The notes beneath the pieces were generated by a model. That model made no database searches and had not been told where the DNA came from. It was given only the letters and a program-made list of their open reading frames with translations. From Solicoccozyma terricola (lineage: Eukaryota > Basidiomycota > Tremellomycetes > Filobasidiales > Piskurozymaceae), in the NCBI GenBank assembly GCA_001600875.1, contig BCLD01000008.1:805123-869122 (forward strand): 64,000 nt of DNA, read 5' to 3'. Positions 10,373 to 21,756 of this stretch are shown piece after piece (position 1 is the stretch's first letter; each line of letters starts with the position of its first letter). Both the position numbers and the translations under genes were made by a program.

Positions 10373-12869
10373 CTACTCATTTTCATCCATATCCTCATCC
10401 TCGTCTGCCTCCTTCCTCACATCCACCTCTCTAAGCATTTCCTTCCACCCTTCGTCCAACCGCTGCGCCGCCATCTCCTTTGCTCGTTGATCTTCGAGTC
10501 GCGACGCTTTACGGATCGTCGAATCTCCCTCAATTTCCCGCTTGGCTTTCTCAATAGCGTCCCAAGCACTCCTTGCATGTCCGTTTGTGAGAGCCCATTT
10601 TGACCACATCAAAGCGATAGTCGCTTTCTCGTCGTGATTGCGGATCTTGCCAAGCCATCCTTTGCGGAATCGATCGATCTGACTGGAAGTGGCGACGCTG
10701 GCCAAAAGATCAAACGCCGCCACGTAGAAGGCGTATGGGGCGTCCATTTCATCGGATAATAACCTTGACAGGAGCTTGTCTATCGCTTGATGAGTTTCTT
10801 CCCTTTGCAACGCCTTACGAGTCCACGCTAGTATAAGAGTCGCATATAGCCCCTCACTCTGTTCGCGAGAGTACTTCGTCCCGTGGACGTGATTCTTCGC
10901 AGCCTTGAGCGTTTGTTGCCAGTGGGGTTGGATATCGTTGTCACTGACGCCCTCCGATGAGACTTGTTGGTCGAACCATTCCATAGCAGCGAGCCACACG
11001 ACGCTGGCTCCATCCTCAGCGCCAACACATTGCATAGCTGTTATGTAGGCGGAGCCGACGTCACTTAAAGTCCGGGTTTCCGACTCCTCCAACAGACATA
11101 ATTGACGGTGCCATAATGGAACAGAGGTATTACGCTGTATATGCAGATACGTCTCGGTAAGACCGATTTGAGCGCGGACAGATTGATAAGACGGTGAACT
11201 TGAAGGCAGGGTAGCGAGGTAGTTGAGATGTGCAACGAGAAGCTTCTCGGTGGGGTGAGATGATCGTCTGGTTCGCGGGGCCAAAGCAGCCAGAAGGAAA
11301 GTGCGCTGCAGAATTCAAGAAATGATCGAGAAACTGTCAGACAAGTTTCGCTTTTTTAAATAGAAAAGATCACTCACCAGCGCCTCATTGTCCTGTACCC
11401 TACCTGCCCACTTGATCAACCACAATCCAACTTCCTCATTCCATTCAACCTCCCTCCCTGACAGCACATCTGGCGTCCCTTGCATCGCTGAGACGACGCT
11501 ACCCAACTCCTTTACCAATTCTTCTCCCTCGAGAACCACCTCATCTTCCCCTTCATCCAGCTCGAAACCTCTATCCTCATCGAGACGGGACAAACGCTCA
11601 TCCGATCGATAAGTTCGATCGTATAGACCTTTTGTGAGAACCACTCTCTGAGCTGACGTTTCCGGTAGCATAGCCAGACTGTCATAGATCACCTCCAACA
11701 ACGCCGTCCTCAGTCCAGTCGGGTAAGACCTCAGCAATCTTATTAGGGAGACATGCCAATCCACCGACTCTTTCATTCCAGGTCGACTGAATGAGCTTCG
11801 CAATACCGCCATGACGAGATCTCCACGGACGATCGCTCTTCTTCCTGGTTCTCCTGATGAACCGAATGCATTCTGACCAAGGTCGAGTTCGTCCTCCTCC
11901 GTAGTAGGTGCAGGTAATCCTCGTTGAACCTCACCCTCCATCTCGTCATCCCTATCTGTGACATCCACCAGTCCACCGGGCGTTGCTTCAGCTTGTAATC
12001 CAAGCGCCTTCCATCGTCTTCTCAAAGCTTCAACCCAACCGATTTCTAATTTGATGTATTCCCTCCATAGATCTTGATTCGTAGGCAACATTCGCAGACC
12101 GAGGAGTAAGGTCGTTCGTGCGGATGGAACACCCTCGATTGAGAATGTAGTAGCTTTTGATGGGATGGAGAAGGAGGATGTTCGAATTGGAGGTGCGTGA
12201 TTGGGATGAAGGTAATGATGAGAGAGGAGAATGTATAGTATTGCGGATTGAGGATGGAGTTGAAGAGCACTGATACAGGAGAAGACAATGGGTTAACTTC
12301 TAAAGCAAGAATCCAGGAATCCCGAAACCCCAATTCACCTTGTTAATCCATTCATGACCACCTTGGTCATCTTCTCGCTTCGAGCATAATCAACGTATGC
12401 TAACCAAGCTCCCAAGTCATATGAGAACTTTTGAGTTGCTCGTCTGAGGATGTAGACGACTCTTCTTGGGATGGAGTAGCAAGATATCGTCCGTTGTGGA
12501 GCGTTCTTGTCAAGGTCTGATAGGGCGAAGGGAGGTCAAAATCACCACCACCTACGGCGAATTTCTCTCATGCAAAACTGGACTCACTCAGTCGTTTCCA
12601 TCGCACCCTTCTCAACTTCTCCAACCCAATTTCATACTCTGCATACTCGAAGAAATCCTCTTTCTTCGCTACTCTCTTGACCATTGCAGTCTCGAACCGA
12701 GTCCTCCGCCTCGTTATCTGCTTGAGCTCGCTCTGAGAAAGGCATAGCAAGATGAGCGGAATGGTGTACAGTGAGTGAACAGACAACGCACCTTGGAAAA
12801 CAACCCCTTCTCCTCCAGATCCTTCAGCTCTGGGAGGGTAGCTTCCAGCTGGAACTGAACTTTCTCCAT
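10373..12869 (-). CDS. UTP6: U3 snoRNA-associated protein 6 (SSU processome)
   Basis: Five exons join in phase (741 aa): 12792-12869, 12588-12732, 12339-12516, 11378-12269, 10373-11305. The N-terminus MEKVQFQLEATLPELKDLEE, KGLFSK, RRRTRFE, DFFEYAEYE and RRVRWKRL is diagnostic of Utp6. HAT/TPR-like helices follow (RRVVYILRRATQKF, AWLAYVDYAR, ILYILLSHHYL, DLWREYIKLE). Utp6 is part of the UtpB subcomplex of the small-subunit processome and is needed for 18S rRNA maturation in the nucleolus. The C-terminus is acidic (EADEDEDMDE). It lies head-to-tail upstream of the Rtt107-like gene (157 nt between them) and 188 nt from the divergent ADE13 start. Confidence 0.92.
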
Positions 12870-13057
12870 CCTGGAAGACTATCGATGGATGATGGATGTG
12901 TGACCTACCAGCCCGACATTGTCAACAGGACGCCGTGCTCGACCAACTTTTTGTGGAAATAGCCAGGCACGTGAAAGGGAATATATATTTCAGAAAAGTC
13001 AGGAACCAGCTGCGTTGGTAGGTATGGCATCTCTTCCAACATATCCCGTCAATCATC

Positions 13058-15142
13058 ATGGACACTTACCAGACCCCATTGACCTCGTGAGCGTCTCCGA
13101 TCGATTCTGCTGATGTCTTCCACCTTCTGACCGAATCACGCTCGCTTTCCAGGCGATATGCATCCAAGGAGATGGTTCAACTCTTCTCTCCGGCCGTGAG
13201 TACTCCGAAACGTCTACAAAAGCCCTATGATTGTAGCTAACTCTGTGTAATAACCTTCAGAGGCGCTCCGGCACCTGGAGGATGCTGTGGCTCAACCTGG
13301 CCATCGCTGAGAAGGTCTGCATACACCTGTGCAACCTAGGCGGGTCTATATATTGACCCACCCCTTGACAACAGGAACTAGGTCTTTCCATCTCTGACAA
13401 GGCCATCGAGCAAATGAAAGCCAACCTTGAACTTGATGAGGAGCAAATGGCAATTGCAGCAGAAGAGGAAAAGAAGAGGAGGCGTGAGTTATCTATGTTG
13501 ACATTTGGGAAGAGACATGAAGCTGACCGCGTTGGGACAATAGACGATGTCATGGCGCACGTTCATACCTTTGGTATTGTTGCTCCAGAGGCTGCACCTA
13601 TTATTCAGTGAGATATCTTGCTGCAGTATCGCTGGATCTAACTGACAGTGATCCAAACAGCTTGGGAGCTACATCTTGCTACGTGACTGAGTGAGTATAA
13701 ACCTCGCCCCTTTACTCATCCACGAATGCTAACCCTTTTCACGTCGCAGCAACGCCGACCTCATCTTCCTTCGTGAAGGCCTCGATCTTCTCCTTCCCAA
13801 GCTCGCCACCGTTATCTCTCGTTTCACCAGCTTCGCCGAGACCTACCGAGCGCTCCCAACGCTTGGATTCACCCACTTTCAACCCGCTCAATTGACAACC
13901 GTCGGTAAGCGCGCGACCTTGTGGATTCAAGAACTCCTCTGGGATTTGAGGAACTTGGAGAGGGCGAGGAATGATTTGGGTTTCAGAGGTGTCAAGGGAA
14001 CGACTGGTACGCAAGGATCTTTCTTGGCTTTGTTTGACGGTGATCACAGCAAGGTGAGATTGGATCGTCGTGGATGGTCTTCACCGGTGCTGAGCTTGTA
14101 GTTTTTGTCTGGCAACATCAGGTTGAAGCTCTTGACAAGCGTGTCACTCAGCTCTGTGGCTTCCCTTACGCCTACCCTGTGACCGGCCAGACTTACTCCC
14201 GTAAGATCGACGCCGACGTCCTCGGTCCAATGGCGAGCTTCGGTTCAACCGTTCACAAGATTTGCACGGACAGTGAGTTGTGGTGTGGCTGCAGCTGGAG
14301 AGAACTTCTAGCTGATGTATGGTCATGGTCGTCAGTCCGATTGTTGGCCAACTTGAAGGAAATCGAGGAGCCATTCGAGAAGGACCAGATTGGTAGCTCT
14401 GCCATGGCCTACAAGGTGAGACCCATTGACTTGTTTCGCCCTGAGTGGAGGAAATCTTGCTTACTTCCCTTTCCTTCCCCTCCTTGCAGCGAAACCCAAT
14501 GCGATGTGAACGAGCTTGCTCCCTCGCTCGTCATCTTATGGTGCTGCAACAGAACGCTTTGATGACTGGTGCTGTTCAGTGGCTCGAAAGGACGTTGGAC
14601 GACAGGTGAGCTTCCCTATCCCATTTACCGTTGCGGAATCCGCGAAAACAAACTAAAATCCTGGACCGGTCCTTCCACACAGTGCCAACCGTCGAATCAC
14701 CATCCCCGAGGCCTTCCTCACAGCCGATACCTTACTCATCATCCTACAAAACATTTCCGAAGGCCTTGTCGTCTACCCAATGGTTATCGCTCGTCGAATC
14801 TCTCAAGAGCTCCCATTTATGGCGACGGAGAACATTATCATGGCTGTCGTGAAACAAGGTGGTGATCGACAAGAATGCCATGAGAAGATTCGAGTTCTTT
14901 CACATCAAGCTGGAGCTGTTGTTAAAGAGCAAGGTGGTGAGAATGATCTTATCGATAGGGTTAGGAAGGATGAATACTTCAAGGGTATTTGGAATGAATT
15001 GGACACCCTCCTCGATCCCACTACTTTCATTGGAAGGGCACCGGAACAGGTGGATTCATTCGTCAAGGATTGGGTTAGACCCGCTATCAAACCGTATGAG
15101 GAAGCGACGAAGAATGCTAAAGCTGCAACGCTCAACGTGTAA
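13058..15142 (+). CDS. ADE13: Adenylosuccinate lyase
   Basis: Eleven exons join in phase (479 aa): 13058-13086, 13153-13195, 13261-13314, 13375-13483, 13544-13607, 13661-13690, 13750-14053, 14122-14272, 14336-14415, 14490-14605, 14683-15142. The protein begins [14 protein letters not shown] as in fungal Ade13 and contains [43 protein letters not shown] and the fumarase/aspartase signature [11 protein letters not shown], whose Ser lies on the flexible catalytic loop. It cleaves succinyl-AICAR and adenylosuccinate, releasing fumarate, in cytosolic purine synthesis. Length equals the family norm. All introns are short except the early ones flanking the N-terminal micro-exons. Confidence 0.96.
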
Positions 15143-15533
15143 AGGCAGAGATGTAGAAACCAAAAAAAAAAAAAAAATTGGGCATTTAAATTGGGCATTT
15201 CTATATTTTTACAGACAGTATTGACTTTTCGTCTCGTTTTTGGGGGGCTGGGACCGGTAGTGGGCCGTCGTTCGTCGGCGTTTTGCCATGTCGCAGGTGT
15301 TGTCCCGCGAATCATCCTGTACCGAGCCGTGGGGATCGGACACGAGATGGTGAGATCTGGATACCAGACCGCTTTGTCGATGTAGCTGAGCATTGTTTCG
15401 GCCAGCTCGACTTGAGAGGTTCCTCACGAGGTAGAGAAGAGCTGTCTATGATATTTAGCAGCTTAAGGAATACAAATGGGTCAGTGTTCGTGCCTTTTCT
15501 TAACTCGTATGCTGCTCACCTTCAAGTTCCTCA
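15143..15533. other. Convergent intergenic region between ADE13 and the Gon7-like gene
   Basis: It holds the 3' ends of two convergent genes. A 15-nt A run at 15162-15176 follows the ADE13 stop closely. No further gene is seen. Confidence 0.5.
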
Positions 15534-15935
15534 TCACTCAGACGCCTCTTCTTCTTCTTCATCTTCATCTTCATCCTCCTCTACCACTTCCTCTTCTTCA
15601 ACGTCAAAAGTCCCTGGTACGATTCTCCCATCCGTCTCCCTCGATCCTTGTACCATCATCATCGCCTTCCCCATACCCGGCTTCGATATCTGCTCCTTGT
15701 GTTTTTCCGAATCACCGATCGCATCTTTCCATTCAGTGAGAGATTGGTTCAAAGAGACTTGCGCTTCTTCGAGTGAAGTGAGGAGGTGTGTGTAGTGTGG
15801 TTCGAATGGGGATGCAGACTTGGAGGAAGTGGTCCCTAGCGGGAAAACCGATGGTGGAGGTGATGTGTTGACATTCGGAGGCTGAGAGAAGGTAGGTGGT
15901 GGGTGGATGGAGAAGCTGATCTCGACTGCAGACAT
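15534..15935 (-). CDS. Small acidic-tailed protein, Gon7-like (KEOPS) candidate
   Basis: This is a single exon of 133 residues starting MSAVEISFSIHPP; an in-frame ATG six codons upstream is less likely because the second has the better context. The middle contains YTHLLTSLEEAQ..LNQSLTEWKDAIGDSE, which resembles the core of Gon7 proteins (a Tyr-Leu helix of paired Ala/Glu residues followed by LTxWRDAVG). The C-terminus is a run of Glu/Asp. Gon7 is the small fungal subunit of the KEOPS/EKC complex that makes tRNA t6A with Kae1, Bud32, Cgi121 and Pcc1. The match is short and from memory, so an unrelated small acidic protein remains possible. It is divergent from SAP18 with 201 nt between starts. 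Confidence 0.5.
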   Translation of the reverse strand: MSAVEISFSIHPPPTFSQPPNVNTSPPPSVFPLGTTSSKSASPFEPHYTHLLTSLEEAQVSLNQSLTEWKDAIGDSEKHKEQISKPGMGKAMMMVQGSRETDGRIVPGTFDVEEEEVVEEDEDEDEEEEEASE

Positions 15936-16136
15936 GATGTAGATTGTGGTCATTGAAGTTCAAACACACTGTCGTTGAAGTTGTCCATGCAGTCCGAGTC
16001 CCATCGGTGATTACGTAATTCCCAGACTGCCAAACAACTGCAGAGCGCTAGCCTTCGACGACCTTTCCATTCTTATCCCATCAAGCTCCACACAAAAAGG
16101 ACCATCAACCGTCCCAGCCCCACTTCCTCTCTCACC

Positions 16137-17802
16137 ATGGCAGCTTCCGACATGTCTATGTCTCCGGAACCTCGACAGCGCTCGCTCTCACGCTCTCGAT
16201 CACCTTCACCTCGTAAACGCTCTGTTTCTCGAGGAAGGTCTCCGAGTGATTCTAGGTCGAAAGATAGGTCTAGGTCTAGGTCTAGGTCTAGGTCTAGGTC
16301 GAGGTCGAGGTCCCCTGATGTCAAGGTGAGGTAATGCGGTGAATGTTGTTGACAGATGCAGGGCGCTGATATTCTGTGATATCCTGTTTTGAAATACAGT
16401 TGGGTCCATCACTCATTCGAATCTTTGTCAAACCTGCACCTGGCTTCCACCCTATTGAAGATTTCGAAGATCGAATGTTACCTCTCAAAGATGAATACGC
16501 CGTATACGCATGGTAAGCCCCTCGTTGTCCAATCACAGAAATCCCCCCCCCCCCCCCCCCCCCCTCCTGATTAACTGAGTATATTCAAACCCCAAATTCA
16601 GGCCGGACTCGACAATCTATCACATCCTCTCCCTTCTGTACACTCAATTCCCTCCACAATTCAAACTTTTAAACTGTCGCTACAATTTCAGACACGTATT
16701 TTTCGATCCTTCTGGGTCAAAATCTGGTCCACAGCAAAGAGGGAGAGAGAGGAGTTGGAAGTGGAAGGATGCAGGGTCTGTGGTTGTTAGGGATATTTTA
16801 AGGGATGGCGGGGATGGGAAACAGTGAGTGTGGTAGCGGGTCATGATTGGAATTTTTTGCGTCGGTGAAGGGTGACGCGAGAGTAGCTATCTTTCAACCT
16901 TTGGTCGTGAGCGAAGCGAGCATTCCTATCTTCGCGGAGCGAAGGGTACTGTTTCCGGAGAGCGTAGCGAGCAGTCGTTTCTTCCTTGGTTCTCGAGCGA
17001 AGCGAGCATTCTTATCTTCATGCAGCGAAGGATACTGTCTTACGAGAACTCAGCGAGAATTTATTTCGCTCGCAAATATATCCCCGTGGGACAATAGACT
17101 AGTCGGTTCCGCCAGCGAGGCGAGCAACCATTTCTCCGCGATCGCAGTGAGCGATCTTGTCTTCTCTGATCGTACCTGAGCGTACCGCAAAAGAATCCCT
17201 TCTTCCGTTGAACGTTGTGCGCAATCTATTGTACATGTGTACAATTCGCTCTGTTGGCTTGTTTGTGGGATTCGAGATGTTTGGCGAAAGTTTTACTGAT
17301 ATGTAATGCATGCGATGGTATGATCAGGTCGAGGACGTTGGATAGTCTACGCTGGCAACAAGGGGATTACCTCTGCGTATCCGTATTCACTCCTTCCATC
17401 GGTGGAGGAGGTACATTCGTCGTTGATCCAATCAACACACAAGGACCAAATCCAACATCTCAATCCCAAACTCGAGAATACGGATGGAATTCTCGATCTT
17501 CTTTATCGACACCTATCACTCTGCCTGCAATTGCATCTGAACCTCGTGGAATTCAATTACGTGGAGGAGTTTCAAATGATTCTCCAGCTGATGGGAATTG
17601 GACAAGGGCGAGGGAGGAGACTGCTGCTTTACCGAATCAAGGATTACCACCTCCGTTCTCAATCAGAGGCAGGGGTGGTGGCGGCGGCGGCGGCGGCGGT
17701 GGTGGTGGTGGTGTGGGGAGGGGAGGGATGGAGATGAATATTAGAGGAGGCGGTGGAGAGAGGAGAAGGAGGAGCAGGAGTCCGGAGTATACTAGGCGAT
17801 GA
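16137..17802 (+). CDS. SAP18: SAP18-like protein with N-terminal SR repeats and Gly-rich tail
   Basis: Four exons join in phase (332 aa): 16137-16325, 16400-16512, 16602-16823, 17328-17802. Residues 10-62 are Ser-Arg repeats. The SAP18 fold follows: GPSLIRIFVKPAPGFHPIED, LPLKDEYAVYAWPDSTIYHIL, FNFRHVFF-type strand (YNFRHVFFDPSG) and LRWQQGDYLCVSV, the counterpart of the QIGDYLDIAI end of human SAP18. A Ser/Pro/Asn-rich segment and a long Gly run with RGG-like ends close the protein. SAP18 acts in the Sin3 deacetylase complex and in the ASAP complex with RNPS1 and Acinus on spliced mRNA; the SR segment points to the splicing role (inference). Intron 3 is 504 nt, far longer than its neighbours, and carries repeats. 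Confidence 0.88.
16258..16310 (+). repeat. Tandem AGGTCT hexamers coding Arg-Ser repeats
   Basis: Near-perfect aggtct/aggtcg units encode consecutive Arg-Ser dipeptides in SAP18 exon 1. Confidence 0.85.
16543..16564 (+). repeat. 22-nt poly-C tract in SAP18 intron 2
   Basis: It lies between donor 16513 and acceptor 16601, about 37 nt upstream of the 3' splice site. Confidence 0.9.
16909..17160 (+). repeat. Degenerate direct repeats with GAGCGAAGCGAGC core in SAP18 intron 3
   Basis: Two copies starting at 16909 and 16995 share the core gagcgaagcgagcattc, then tatcttc, gcgaagg and tactgt, and end in agcgag (spacing 86 nt). A weaker third unit starts near 17112 (agcgaggcgagcaacc). The base composition differs from the rest of the gene. 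A perfect inverted repeat (attgtaca-tg-tgtacaat) lies downstream at 17228-17245. Confidence 0.75.
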
Positions 17803-18140
17803 GGGGGAAATTGGGGGAACACCTGTACCCTTTGCTTACGATCTTTACACGTCATTGAATCTACTGAGCATGAAAGCTGATGTCCGTCGCCACTCTGTAT
17901 GTCCGTTGCCACCCACGGCCCGATGTCTCCGATGTCCGTCGCCACCCGCCATTGCGTGATCGAGTAAAATTCGGAGCATGACTTTCCCATTTTCGTTATT
18001 CGGAGTGGAGTGAAGGATTGAAAAGAGGATCATATAGGTAGCATCAGCAGCAGCATCACCAACAACATCACCCCCACCTACCCCCCCACCTACCCCCCAC
18101 CCACCCTCACTTCCCATCTACCCCCCCACCCCTACCCATC
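17803..18140. other. Intergenic region with C-rich MET10 leader
   Basis: From 18060 to 18140 the + strand is almost entirely C with interspersed A/T (ACCCCC-type repeats), directly in front of the MET10 start codon. No gene is seen. Confidence 0.5.
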
Positions 18141-21100
18141 ATGACCGTCCCCTTCCCTCAGACCCAACTCACCTCATCCCCAGGTCTCACCATCCACAAA
18201 GTCAACAAGGGCGCCATCCACGACTCCCTCCCTTCCAAACCCTCATCAACAACCAACACCGTCGTTCAACCTCCATCACCTAGCGCTCCATCGCAGGATT
18301 CTAAATTCACCCATAACGCTGAAACAACGACAACCATCCCATCCACTGCTATCCCATTCCTCGCACCAGGAACCACCGTCTATGGATCACCCATCGACGT
18401 CGTCGAAGCAGTCGCTTTCGAGCGTTCTTCGTCGGTCTGGGTGTGGGAAGATGCGACGCTCGTTGGTTTCGGAGCGAGGTTGGGTGGATGGCAGGTAGAG
18501 TATGAGAATGGAGCAAAAGTGTTTGAGATGCAAACAAGACAAGGAGCTGGATCTGCGTTGGTTGGTTTCGTTAGATCGATCTTGGATAACAAGATTGAGA
18601 CTTTGAAACCCATCACTTTATTCATCACTCCATCTTCCCTCACTCAACTTTTACCTTCTCTTCACGCTCTATCCACACTCGTTCGATCTCACAAGAACGC
18701 CTCGTACGCACCACGACTTATCGTTAACCTGGCAACTACGTCGATCGCCGATTTGACACTCACATTCAAGGAATCACTCGGTCAATCTCTCGATCTCGTT
18801 TCTTCACTTGCTACATTATCAGATGAATGGCAAGTTAACATCTGTGGTTCAATCGAAGAAATCGTAGCTTCTTCAGCAGCGGTCGGGGAGAACACTGAGA
18901 AATGGAACATCAACATTTTAGAAACTACTTTTATTGGACGTGAAATCCATTCTCTCATTTACCCTGATTCAACATCAACATCAATCGCTCCATACTCGAA
19001 TCATGGAGTTTCATCATCATCAAACATCTTCATCGTCCCATCATCAACCCTCTCTTCAACCCTACTCACCACAACCGCACCATCCCAATCCCAAATCATC
19101 GTCCTATCCACACTCTCTACCGAACACCTAATCACACTCGCTTCAAACCTCATCAACCATGAAACAATCCACATCATCGCACCGACAGCATCATCCGCTA
19201 CTTTCCTTCGTGAATCAATCCTTGAAGGTATTTACGTATCCGCATTCGGGAGTGGTTCAGCATCAGGGAAGAAGATACCAGTTGTTAAGACTGTGGTTGT
19301 TGATGATGGAGATGTGGTTTCAAAGGTTAATGTGGAAGTGAGAGGGGTGGTTTTGATGGATGTGAAGGGGAGTGGGGTTGTGAATGGGCAGGCGAATGGT
19401 CATGCGAATGGTCATGCGAACGGGCATGCGAATGGTCATGCGAACGGTCATGCGAATGGTCATGCGAATGGTCATGCAAACGGTCATGCGAACGGACACG
19501 CCAACGGACACGCCAATGGTACCGCTACCCCCGTCTCCAACGACCCGACCAAGACAATCTCATTCTTCACTTCCCAAACTTCGCCACTCGCCACTTCGCT
19601 CGCTCACATGTACCTCTCTTCACCTGGTCTCACCACGCGTCTCGCTCGATTTGGTTCGTCTGTCGATGGTGGTGTCAAATCCATACTTGAACTTTCTCCG
19701 GGTGCAAAGTCGAAAAAGACCGTTCGATCGCTCGCTGTTGATGGTGATGATGAGGATTTAATCTGGGTTTCCGAGGCAATGGCGTTGAAGAGTATGAGCG
19801 CTTCATCTGGTAGGAAATCAATCTTCGAAGACATCAAGGTCGGTGGTGTCGTTGTCCTCTCCCTCCCTGGATGGTCGGAAGAAGATGTCGAATCTAAACT
19901 ATCACCACGGGATAAAAAGATCATTCACGATCGTCATGTCCGAGTATTCGTTCTCCCAACACCCGCGGGAAGCGATACGGCATCAGCAGCCGTCATCACA
20001 GAAGAGATCGCTTTCTTCCTCCTCTACACTAGCTCGCCAAAGTTGAGCAAGGGAGTTCAACGCGTTCTCGAGGCATTCCATGGCCACGAGATCTCAAGGG
20101 AGCAAGTTGAGGCGGCTCAGGCCGGGTTGACCGAAGTTGAGGGTATCTCAACCTGGGACGTCGAGGAGGACGAGGAGGAAGTCTCTGCGAGCGAGCTCCG
20201 TGGTTGGGAGTGGGATGCACTTCCTGGTCCCGAAGGCGTCACTCCTTCCAACGCCGGTCAACCAGTTAAAAGCGATTGGACGTTGGCAGCCAAGCATCTT
20301 CTCTTCCGGGAAGCGTTTGCGTCCAACGCCGGTGCGGACGCTACTCACGGTGTCGATACTCGGGGGGAGGATGCAGCAGATGTGTCGATACAAGCCCTTC
20401 GACCCAGTCTTCCGGATCAGACTTTCCTTGTCAAGGTTTCGGAGAACCGAAGGCTTACGCCAGAGACGTACGACCGAAACGTCTTTCACATCGCGTTCGA
20501 CACCGCCGGCACTGGCCTCAAGTACGAGATCGGAGAGGCATTGGGTATTCACGGATGGAATGACAAGGAGGAGGTCCGCGAGTTCATCGAATGGTACGGG
20601 TTGGAAGCGGATGCTCTCGTCTCCTACCCATCTCCTCACGACGGTGGCAAGACATATGAAACTCGAACGGTCTTCCAGCTCCTTCAGCAGAACCTCGACC
20701 TCTTCGGCAAACCTTCCAAGTCGTTCTACGCATCTCTCGCTCTCCTCGCCCGCTCCCGCGAAGACGAGCGTTCCCTTCGCTTCATCGCTGCTCCCGAAGG
20801 TGTTGCTCTTTTCAAGAAAATGTCAGAGAAGCTCACCGTCACCTTCGTCGACGTGCTCAAGCAGTTCACCAGCGCCAGGCCGTCGATTGAGGAGCTGGTT
20901 GGTCTGATTCCAGAGATCAAGCCAAGACATTACAGTATCGCCAGTAGTCAGAAGGCGATCGGTGATTCCGTCGAGTTGTTGATCGTTACTGTGGATTGGA
21001 CAACACCAACTGGTGAGTTTGTGGACGCGGCCCGCTTGTACTTTCGTCTTGACGCTGATTGCGTTTTGCTCTTCAGGATCTCCTCGTTACGGACAGTGCA

Positions 21101-21715
21101 CACGATACCTCGCTGATCTCAAGGTCGGTGACGAGGTCACTGTTTCCATCAAGCCGAGTGTCATGAAGTTGCCACCTCTCGACTCGCAACCCGTTATCAT
21201 GGCTGGTTTGGGTACTGGGTGAGCAGAAGCGGTGCTGTGAATTTTCGAACATAACACTGACAAAATGCCTCCCCTCCCGCAGTGCTGCACCTTTCCGTGC
21301 TTTCATGCAACATCGTGCTTGGCAACAGGGACAGGGTATCGAAGTTGGACCTCTGATTTACTACTTTGGTTCCCGATACCGCTCACAAGAATACCTGTAC
21401 GGCGAGGAAATCGAAGCTTACATCGCGTCGGGCGTCATCGCCCACGCTGGTCTCGCCTTCTCTCGAGATGGCAAGGACAAGATGTATATCCAACACAAGA
21501 TGATGCAGGACAAGAAGATGCTCGCCAAGATGCTGACTGCGACTGGTCCGGATGCCGCCTACTTCTACTTGTGTGGACCTACCTGGCCTGTTCCTGATGT
21601 CTTTGAGGCTCTCGTCGGCAGTCTTACGGAAGAGGCTGGTAAGGAGAGGAAGGAGGCCGAGGACTACATCGAGGAGCTCAAGGAGGAGGAGCGATATGTG
21701 CTGGAGGTTTACTAG
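18141..21715 (+). CDS. MET10: Assimilatory sulfite reductase (NADPH) flavoprotein subunit
   Basis: Three exons: 18141-21012, 21077-21218, 21283-21715 (1148 aa; yeast Met10 is about 1035). The N-terminal half has the pyruvate:ferredoxin-oxidoreductase-like region typical of fungal Met10. The C-terminal half is the FAD/NADPH reductase module: ENRRLTPETYDRNVFHIAFD, KPRHYSIASSQ (FAD-binding RxYS), MAGLGTG..APFRAF (NADPH loop), EYLYGEEIEAY, YIQHKMM and the aromatic C-terminus. It transfers electrons from NADPH to the Met5 beta subunit for sulfite reduction to sulfide in methionine/cysteine synthesis. A tandem Ala-Asn-Gly-His repeat interrupts the N-terminal half. The stop lies 41 nt from the convergent kynurenine formamidase stop. 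Confidence 0.95.
19382..19518 (+). repeat. 12-bp coding minisatellite (Ala-Asn-Gly-His) in MET10
   Basis: About eleven copies of gcgaatggtcat and close variants stay in frame. Differences between units are mostly synonymous (aacgg/aatgg, ggacac/ggtcat). Confidence 0.95.
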
Positions 21716-21756
21716 ATGGACATAGATGCTTGTGCGCATATCAGATCTTATACATG

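Noticed and set aside
10378..10380. ATG overlapping the UTP6 stop region (ATGAGTAG) as start of a small gene
   Set aside because: The open frame only continues upstream of the real Rtt107 start MAAVRYYL; overlap with UTP6 is chance.
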